Notes under the pieces: model-generated
Databases searched by the model: none
Seen by the model: only the letters and a program-made list of their open reading frames with translations
What the model was told of the DNA's origin: nothing
Made by a program: the position numbers and the translations under genes
From: Candidatus Iainarchaeum sp.
GTDB taxonomy: Archaea; Iainarchaeota; Iainarchaeia; Iainarchaeales; Iainarchaeaceae
DNA length: 17,345 nucleotides
Assembly: GCA_013331625.1 (NCBI GenBank)
Contig: DUGC01000051.1
Location: forward strand, 14,234 to 31,578
Reading direction: 5' to 3'
In this document: positions 12,860-17,345 of the stretch, in pieces
How the letters are laid out: each line of letters begins with the position of its first letter
How positions within the stretch are numbered: position 1 is the first letter of the stretch

Positions 12860-13804
12860 TCACTGTCCTGTAATCGCCATTCTTTTTGCCCCCATCACAG
12901 TATAGCGCGAATCACTCACAATGACCTTGCGGTAGCGCTCGATTATCCTGTAGCTTTTCAGGTGCACGCCCCATCCGCGCTTTCCAAGCTGCCTTGCAAG
13001 CTGGCTGAAGTCGACACGCCTTCGCGATTCGCGGCGCGCATCTGTAAGGTTCGCGCTCAAAAGCCTTTGCGCGCGGCCGCGGATATCCCCAACATCCTTC
13101 CTTCCCGCCCTTTCCTCAAGCCTGCAGATCCGCAGCCAGCGTCTGGCATTCATTTTCCATTCGGCAAGGATTTCACGCGCCCTTTTGTGCGGGCTGTCAA
13201 TGGCGAAAATTGCATCCGAAATTAAAGCAAGCTTTTTTATCACGGCAACCCGTTGTGCAGGCCTTACATGCGTGAGCACCTCGCCCGCAATAGCCGCGTC
13301 AAAATGCGGCCGCTTCGAGAGCTTGCGCACATCCTGCCTGTAATACTTCGCCCTGCCTGCAGCTAAACGTGAAAGCTTCACTTCCTTCACGACAATTCCC
13401 CCCTTGCGCCTCAGCGCCCTTTTCTCGCTCGGGGTGAGTTTAAAATAGCGCCCCATTGCCTGGGCATTGCCCGATTTGAGCGCAATCCGGATTTTTTTCC
13501 TTCGCAGCTGCATGAGCATTTTTGCACTGATGTCTGCAAAAAGTATTTTCCCAAACGGCAGCCTTGCGGCAACCGGCTCATCCCCCGGCCCTATTTCAAG
13601 GCAGCTCTTTCCAGCAGCGCCCCCAAGCATGTTCTCCATATCTTCGCAGACCATGCCTGCAATGTCAGGCCCTTTTCGCATAAGGGTTTCCCATGGCTGG
13701 GTTTCCATGAAATACTTGCCGCCAAACCAGTTTGCCTCATGCTGCCGCTCGCCCACTTTCCATTCAAGTTCCGGTATGGTCCGCTTTCCCTTCACATAAA
13801 TCAC
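12860..13804 (-). CDS. Class I SAM-dependent methyltransferase with an insertion
   Basis: The 314-residue protein has motif I as CLEIGPGDEP (68-77), an acidic residue at the end of beta-2 (FADIS, D91) and motif IV as FDAAIAGEVLTHV (168-180). These give a Rossmann-fold methyltransferase. Between beta-2 and the next strand lies a basic insertion of about 55 residues (about 100-155, rich in Arg and Lys). The C-terminal third (about 205-270) is also strongly basic, suggesting a nucleic-acid substrate. The only full-length start is GTG at 13804, 12 bases after the DUF2267 stop, so both share a transcript. No obvious Shine-Dalgarno precedes it. The substrate is unknown. Confidence 0.8.
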   Translation of the reverse strand: MIYVKGKRTIPELEWKVGERQHEANWFGGKYFMETQPWETLMRKGPDIAGMVCEDMENMLGGAAGKSCLEIGPGDEPVAARLPFGKILFADISAKMLMQLRRKKIRIALKSGNAQAMGRYFKLTPSEKRALRRKGGIVVKEVKLSRLAAGRAKYYRQDVRKLSKRPHFDAAIAGEVLTHVRPAQRVAVIKKLALISDAIFAIDSPHKRAREILAEWKMNARRWLRICRLEERAGRKDVGDIRGRAQRLLSANLTDARRESRRRVDFSQLARQLGKRGWGVHLKSYRIIERYRKVIVSDSRYTVMGAKRMAITGQ

Positions 13805-13816
13805 TTTGCAAAATTG

Positions 13817-14320
13817 CTATGTGGCTCCGGCCTCTGTTGCGCTTTTCCCATTCCCGCTGCCCTTTCCCCTGCCCCTGATCCCATGCGTGCTTGCGGCCGG
13901 CCAGAGTTCTTTTAGCTGCTTTGGCAATATTGCCTTCACATCTCCGATTTCGCCTTCACTGACCCTTTGTTCAAGGACGCGGAAAATTCCTTCTACCACC
14001 TTTTCAGGGTCAAAGGAAGTGTCATTTGCAAGGTGTGCATAAACCTTTGCGATGAATTCCTCCCTGTCCCTGACTTTTATAGGCGTTGCCGCAGGCTTCC
14101 AGTTCTCATAATAGGCCCCGCGTAGCACCATTGGCAGCTGCGCTGCAAGCTGCGCCGCCTCTTCGACGCTCAGGCAATCGCGCAGTTCAATCAGGGTCGC
14201 CTTGAGGGCCATGTATGCCTTTTCCCTGTCATCCGTGCCGATCTCGCGGCAGGCATCATTAATCCATTCATGCGCCTTCTGGATGGATTTGTCAAAGTAA
14301 CGTAACCCCGTACCCGTCAT
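13817..14320 (-). CDS. DUF2267 protein
   Basis: The 167-residue protein carries the DUF2267 (COG5502) core: AYMALKATLIELRDCLSVEE (35-54), AAQLPMVLRGAYYENWKP (59-76) and REEFIAKVYAHL (86-97), then a C-terminal helical half. The family is all-helical and of unknown function in bacteria and archaea. The tail (about 147-167) is Gly/Ser/Lys-rich and probably disordered. The ATG at 14320 has a G-rich Shine-Dalgarno-like GGGGGGAT about 6 bases upstream and a strong TATA region further up. It heads a unit with the methyltransferase gene and diverges from the gene at 14466. Confidence 0.85.
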   Translation of the reverse strand: MTGTGLRYFDKSIQKAHEWINDACREIGTDDREKAYMALKATLIELRDCLSVEEAAQLAAQLPMVLRGAYYENWKPAATPIKVRDREEFIAKVYAHLANDTSFDPEKVVEGIFRVLEQRVSEGEIGDVKAILPKQLKELWPAASTHGIRGRGKGSGNGKSATEAGAT

Positions 14321-14325
14321 TGCCT

Positions 14326-14345
14326 ATCCCCCCTTTTATATATAT
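14326..14345 (-). promoter_or_regulatory. TATA/Shine-Dalgarno region of the DUF2267 gene
   Basis: On the minus strand ATATATATAAAA (14334-14345) is followed by GGGGGGAT (14326-14333). The TATA centre is only about 20 bases from the ATG, which is too close, so the GTTAAAA-like element near 14359-14365 read in reverse could instead be the promoter. Confidence 0.4.
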
Positions 14346-14433
14346 CTCTCTTTTTTTGTTAAAAAGGGCTCGCAGGTGTTAGTAAAGCGCCTGCCGGCCA
14401 CTTCAGTCTTTATTTCGGCAATTGCCTGCTACT

Positions 14434-14443
14434 GTTTTAAATA
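14434..14443 (+). promoter_or_regulatory. TATA box of the lumazine-like gene
   Basis: GTTTTAAATA on the plus strand is centred 27 bases before the ATG at 14466 and lies inside the longest frame, so it argues for the shorter start. Confidence 0.6.
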
Positions 14444-14465
14444 CCACCAATGCCAGAATCTATCC

Positions 14466-14864
14466 ATGAAAGTGTGCCTCATATCGTCCGAAAACTCCGG
14501 CATAAACGTGGTGCCCGCAATTGCGGATGCGCTGCGCTCGCGCGTTCATGGGATCGAAGTTGTGCTAAAGGTTGCAGCTACCCCCCTTGATATTGTGAAT
14601 GAAGTGTCGCTTGCAGGTGGCTGCCGTGCTGTCGCCGTCATTTTGCACTATGAAAAGGAAAATGCGCAGGTGAGGGTGTTGATGGAAAAATTAGTGGACC
14701 TTGATTTGCAGGGCAAGCACACAATGAAGTTTCTGGAGCAGGACGTTGATTTGGATGGGGCGCAGGAGGCGGCAAGGATAGCCGACGCGATTATGGTGAA
14801 ATTATTCGGCAAAACCGGCCCGCAGCAGGCAGGTGGAAATAAGGCAAGCTACAAGGAACTGTGA
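14466..14864 (+). CDS. Small protein, possibly lumazine/riboflavin-synthase fold
   Basis: The 132-residue reading from MKVCLISSENSG has an alternating beta-strand/helix pattern: MKVCLISSE, then a helix, IEVVLKVAATPLDI, a helix, GGCRAVAVILHYEKEN, a helix, HTMKFLEQDVD and a final helix AQEAARIADAIMVKLFGK. Strand order, length and the ADAIMVKLFG end resemble archaeal riboflavin synthase and lumazine synthase, which share one fold. The lumazine synthase GxVIrGxTxHF signature is absent, so activity is doubtful and a divergent member is the best guess. The longest frame starts at 14376, but the TATA at 14434-14443 favours the ATG at 14466. It converges with the coiled-coil gene. Confidence 0.75.
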   Translation: MKVCLISSENSGINVVPAIADALRSRVHGIEVVLKVAATPLDIVNEVSLAGGCRAVAVILHYEKENAQVRVLMEKLVDLDLQGKHTMKFLEQDVDLDGAQEAARIADAIMVKLFGKTGPQQAGGNKASYKEL

Positions 14865-14912
14865 TATTTTAAAATTTTTAGCAGTTAAATAGTTTTGGGA
14901 ATTGCCCCGAAT

Positions 14913-16049
14913 TTATCCGTCCCTTTTTTCCCGCTCCTTCCCGTGGCGCAGCAGATGCTCTTTTATAGCATGGTGCTTGTGGTATGACTTGTTGATAAGC
15001 TGCAGCTTTTCCATTTCCCCCTCAAGATGCTGGATCTTTTTCTCACGTGCTGCAACCGTGTCGCGCAGATGCGAGAGCATCTGGTTCTTTTCATGGATGT
15101 CGCGCCGCGCTGCGGAGATTTCGCGCTCGTGCTTTTGCTCAAGCTCGTTTCGCGCCCCTATCTTTTCCTCCTGCATCGAAATCAGTTCCTTTGAGTATGT
15201 ATTGCGAAGCTGCACTGTGTCATGCTCGATTTCCATGAGGACTTTTTTCGTGTAATCGCGCTCCTTTTTGAGCACTGTTACAAGCTCGAATGTCTTTGCC
15301 GTGAGCTGGGCTTCAATGTCCTCAACGCTGCGCACGTGCTCGCCAACCCCCTGCAGCTGCCTCTCAAGCCTTGCCATGCTCTCTGTTGCCTCCTCAAACA
15401 TCCTTCGCGTTATCGCTGTCCTTGATTCGAGCTGCCTTGACGCCGCGTTCAGCTCGTTTTCTATGTCCGTTGCGGATTCCTTTTCAGCAAGGCCTAAAAA
15501 CGAGTTCTTCCTGTTTTCCTCATACTTTTCCCGCAGGTCCGAGAGTTCCTTTTCCTTTTGCTCTAAAAGCGTGATTATGTTTGCCTGGCCTGCTTTTGTG
15601 CTAAGCGTGCTGTCGCGCTTGCGGTCAAATACCCGCAGCCTTTCAGCCATGTAAGAACCCTTTAGCAGCGCGGCAAGGGTCTTTTGCTCAAGGTCGGCAT
15701 AAAGTTCGGGCACCGTGATGGTTTGCGCGAGCACATGGATCCCCTGCTCCTTGATCTTTCCTGTGCGTGCCTCCTCCATCTCACGGTTCCTTTTGAGCAC
15801 CCCGATAAGCTGTGAGAGCTCCCCGATTAGGCCTTTGAGTTCGGGCTTTCCCGCTTCGGGGCGCATTTCAAGCCCGGTCTTTGCGTCCCTGAAAAGCTGC
15901 AACAGCTGCTCTAGGAGGGGTATTATCCCATTAAGGTTCAGTATGAACGATTGCCTTGAGTATTCCCCCCAGTGGCGTGCCGTGGCCTTTTCACGCGCGG
16001 CCAGAACCGACTGCTCTATGAGTTCACAGATGTGGGCGAGTTCATGCAT
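14913..16049 (-). CDS. Long coiled-coil protein
   Basis: The 378-residue protein has a helical N-terminal part (about 1-110) and then extended heptad-rich segments from about 150 to the C-terminus, full of Glu, Lys, Arg, Gln and Leu with hardly any Pro or Gly. Cysteine is nearly absent and there is no membrane segment. It therefore looks like a cytoplasmic rod or scaffold of SMC-arm or spindle-like type, but it has no ATPase head. The C-terminus is very basic (HAIKEHLLRHGKEREKRDG). I recognise no family. The longest frame starts at 16064, but the TATA at 16073-16081 fits the ATG at 16049 (28 bases). Single-gene unit, convergent with the lumazine-like gene. Confidence 0.8.
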   Translation of the reverse strand: MHELAHICELIEQSVLAAREKATARHWGEYSRQSFILNLNGIIPLLEQLLQLFRDAKTGLEMRPEAGKPELKGLIGELSQLIGVLKRNREMEEARTGKIKEQGIHVLAQTITVPELYADLEQKTLAALLKGSYMAERLRVFDRKRDSTLSTKAGQANIITLLEQKEKELSDLREKYEENRKNSFLGLAEKESATDIENELNAASRQLESRTAITRRMFEEATESMARLERQLQGVGEHVRSVEDIEAQLTAKTFELVTVLKKERDYTKKVLMEIEHDTVQLRNTYSKELISMQEEKIGARNELEQKHEREISAARRDIHEKNQMLSHLRDTVAAREKKIQHLEGEMEKLQLINKSYHKHHAIKEHLLRHGKEREKRDG

Positions 16050-16072
16050 GCTAGCATATGGCATCTACCTGT

Positions 16073-16081
16073 ATTTATTGT
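16073..16081 (-). promoter_or_regulatory. TATA box of the coiled-coil gene
   Basis: CAATAAATA on the minus strand is centred about 28 bases before the ATG at 16049 and only 13 before the ATG at 16064. Confidence 0.5.
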
Positions 16082-16187
16082 TTATTCAGCGGGGGGGCTT
16101 TGTCCATAAAGTGCCTGATTTGGGATATAATGGCAATTGCGGCGCAATTGTAAATTTTAACCGGATTGACTTTTCAGGCAAAGCCAG

Positions 16188-16334
16188 TTGAGGAAAAAGA
16201 GGATATGGGCAGTCTTATTGCGCTTAATCTCTATTACTATAATTTTTGGTATTTTTTGGCTTTGGGTACTGGTCATGGAATTGTGCCGTGCTATTCCATG
16301 CGAGCCATGCGCGCCCCCTTTTCTCTTGCCCTAA
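16188..16334 (+). CDS. Possible 48-aa membrane protein with CxxC, antisense to the sigma-like gene
   Basis: From a TTG start the plus strand reads MRKKRIWAVLLRLISI, then a strongly hydrophobic helix (IIFGIFWLWVLV) and a CRAIPCEPCAPP tail with three cysteines. This resembles a real single-helix protein: positive N-terminus, helix, Cys-rich end. A TATA-like AAATTTTAACC at 16152-16162 lies about 31 bases before the TTG. Against it, the last 111 bases are antisense to the end of the sigma-like gene, the start codon is weak and no family is known. It may be a chance shadow. Confidence 0.25.
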   Translation: MRKKRIWAVLLRLISITIIFGIFWLWVLVMELCRAIPCEPCAPPFLLP

Positions 16335-17003
16335 TTGTCTGATGTGCCTGTTAATAACCTGTGTCGCAATTCCTTTGAGGAATTGGGAAATGCCGCCATG
16401 TTCTTTGGGGTTATATGCGTCAAGGGCCTCCCATGCCCTTAAGGCCACGTTCTGGAGAACATCTTCCCAGTCTTTTCCCTTGTACTTCTGCTGCACAAGT
16501 GCCTTAATTTGCGCATAGTATCTATCAAAGGCCCGCATTTTTTGTTCTTCGCGTATGGCGTTCGTGGCCTTCAATGCCCGGTAATCGATTCCATACTTGC
16601 GGAACCATGCGTATTCTCTTGCAGCCCTTTGCGCCAGCAGGGCTACGAAGACGTTTTGGGGGGCAATAGATGGTATGTAGAACGCAATCCTTTGCATGAC
16701 CTGCTTGCGGACAAATTTTCGAAACTCCGTGCTTTCAGTGCCAAAATGGTGGCCCGAAATGACTCTTTCAACTTCTTCCCTGTTCAATTGGAATATTGCC
16801 GCGCACTCCCGGACAGGCAATGGTTGGACTAAGTCGAGATGATATTTTTCCCTGATTTTTTGCAGCATGGAAGGGCTAAGGCCGCGTGCATTCCCGATGC
16901 TATAGCCGATTTCGGGAAGCCTTGGTCTTGCAGTGGCTGATACGTTTTTCACAACAGTTATTCTTGTAGGCGTTCCGAAGACTTGCTGTGATATTTGTAG
17001 CAT
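16224..17003 (-). CDS. Sigma-70 region-2-like protein (probable C-terminal part of a split gene)
   Basis: Residues about 157-230 of this 259-residue reading match sigma-70 region 2: RYYAQIKALVQQKYKGKD, then WEDVLQNVALRAWEALDAYNP, then GISQFLKGIATQVINRHIRQ, like the DxEDlxQExFLxxwxxxxxFdp...FxxxLxxIAxNxxxxxxR pattern of ECF and related sigma factors. Region 4 is absent: the protein ends about 29 residues later. The N-terminal half has another likely helix-turn-helix (PLPVRECAAIFQLNREEVERVISG, split here as PLPVRECAAI and FQLNREEVERV). The frame stays open to 17135, upstream of the first ATG, and the bases before that ATG encode HKQIIELLKNTPLTM, half of a helix-turn-helix. So this is probably the continuation of the upstream winged-helix frame. 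Confidence 0.65.
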   Translation of the reverse strand: MLQISQQVFGTPTRITVVKNVSATARPRLPEIGYSIGNARGLSPSMLQKIREKYHLDLVQPLPVRECAAIFQLNREEVERVISGHHFGTESTEFRKFVRKQVMQRIAFYIPSIAPQNVFVALLAQRAAREYAWFRKYGIDYRALKATNAIREEQKMRAFDRYYAQIKALVQQKYKGKDWEDVLQNVALRAWEALDAYNPKEHGGISQFLKGIATQVINRHIRQLGQEKRGRAWLAWNSTAQFHDQYPKPKNTKNYSNRD

Positions 17004-17290
17004 TGTAAGTGGTGTGTTTTTAAGCAGTTCAATGATTTGTTTGTGTTGGCCGGGTGAAATGGGTGAGGGCGGCCTCTTTTCACTGGGAGTATTGTGCCTT
17101 CTTTTTCCATGGCAGCAATATTGGGGTATGCACCCTCATGCGGCACGTTGGCGAGTTTTGCAATTTGCTGGATCGTAAGGCCCGGATTTGTGGTGATAAT
17201 CTGCTTTATCTTATTGCGGAGCGCAACATTCGGTGGGACGCCCCCTCCGTGCGCTGCTTTAGGCGCAGGTATTTCACCTGCTTTCACCAT
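16958..17290 (-). CDS. Winged-helix protein (probable N-terminal part of the sigma-like gene)
   Basis: Residues 22-73 form a helix-turn-helix with wing: VALRNKIKQIITTNPGLTI, then QQIAKLANVPHEGAYPNI, then AAMEKEGTILPVKRG. This resembles small archaeal wHTH domains used for DNA binding. After about residue 75 the reading turns into His/Asn/Lys-rich sequence unlike a domain. In the -1 frame a second, similar helix-turn-helix runs on into the sigma-like protein. I infer one gene with tandem wHTH modules and a sigma region-2-like end, broken by a single-base change around 17045-17090. A TATA-like ATATTTATATG (17306-17316) or GATTAAAAC (17320-17328) precedes the ATG at 17290. Confidence 0.7.
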   Translation of the reverse strand: MVKAGEIPAPKAAHGGGVPPNVALRNKIKQIITTNPGLTIQQIAKLANVPHEGAYPNIAAMEKEGTILPVKRGRPHPFHPANTNKSLNCLKTHHLQCYKYHSKSSERLQE

Positions 17291-17305
17291 ACTGCGGATA
17301 AGCCC

Positions 17306-17328
17306 ATATAAATATGACCGTTTTAATC
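17306..17328 (-). promoter_or_regulatory. Promoter region of the winged-helix/sigma-like gene
   Basis: Two TATA-like elements lie on the minus strand before the ATG at 17290: ATATTTATATG (centre about 21 bases away, slightly close) and GATTAAAAC (centre about 34 bases away, giving a leader of about 8 bases). I cannot decide between them. Confidence 0.4.
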
Positions 17329-17345
17329 CCGTGAGTTGTGCTATC

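Noticed and set aside
17040..17095. Programmed -1 frameshift signal
   Set aside because: No X-XXY-YYZ heptamer with a downstream hairpin is evident, so an indel is the simpler explanation.
1..17345. CRISPR array, insertion sequence or prophage
   Set aside because: No regular direct repeats with spacers, no transposase or integrase reading and no terminal inverted repeats were seen.

Overview
The window looks archaeal. It holds an archaeal fibrillarin and a Nop5 homologue, an archaeal/eukaryotic-type glycyl-tRNA synthetase, the archaea-specific coenzyme A pair pantoate kinase and phosphopantothenate synthetase, an FtsZ, and two tRNA genes without encoded CCA. TATA-like boxes sit about 26-29 bases before many start codons. 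The compact layout, the many small or divergent proteins and a sigma-70-like protein suggest a DPANN archaeon such as Diapherotrites or Micrarchaeota. That placement is inference; no rRNA is present.

Layout, left to right. Bases 1-2513: a possible partial gene, an XRE-type regulator, a two-helix membrane mini-protein, a small charged ORF, a terminator hairpin and ftsZ. Bases 2514-4474: the ftsZ control region with palindromes, a small zinc-ribbon protein, a double-GxxH (TIKI/TraB-like) protein and tRNA-Arg(CCT) with a palindromic TATA element. Bases 4497-6636: a three-gene unit (pantoate kinase, phosphopantothenate synthetase, SEC59/dolichol-kinase-like membrane protein) joined by two ATGA overlaps. 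Bases 6678-8025: fibrillarin followed by a second double-GxxH protein. Bases 8174-11117: glyS overlapping a nop5-like gene that lacks the usual fibrillarin-binding N-terminal domain and carries a tail of about 190 residues rich in Arg and Gly. Bases 11184-16049: tRNA-Thr(CGT), a membrane-anchored beta-domain protein, a methyltransferase, a DUF2267 protein, a small lumazine/riboflavin-synthase-like protein and a coiled-coil protein. Bases 16188-17290: winged-helix ORF and sigma-70 region-2-like ORF that appear to be one gene split by a frameshift, plus a possible antisense mini-membrane protein.

How the genes may work together: most of the window is housekeeping. It covers CoA synthesis, tRNA charging, C/D-guided RNA 2'-O-methylation and cell division. 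The most unusual parts are the sigma-like protein, the reorganised Nop5 and the pair of double-GxxH proteins. Several longest-ORF starts should be shortened, because the TATA box falls inside or too close to the longest reading frame (pantoate kinase, membrane protein at 11307, lumazine-like protein, coiled-coil protein).
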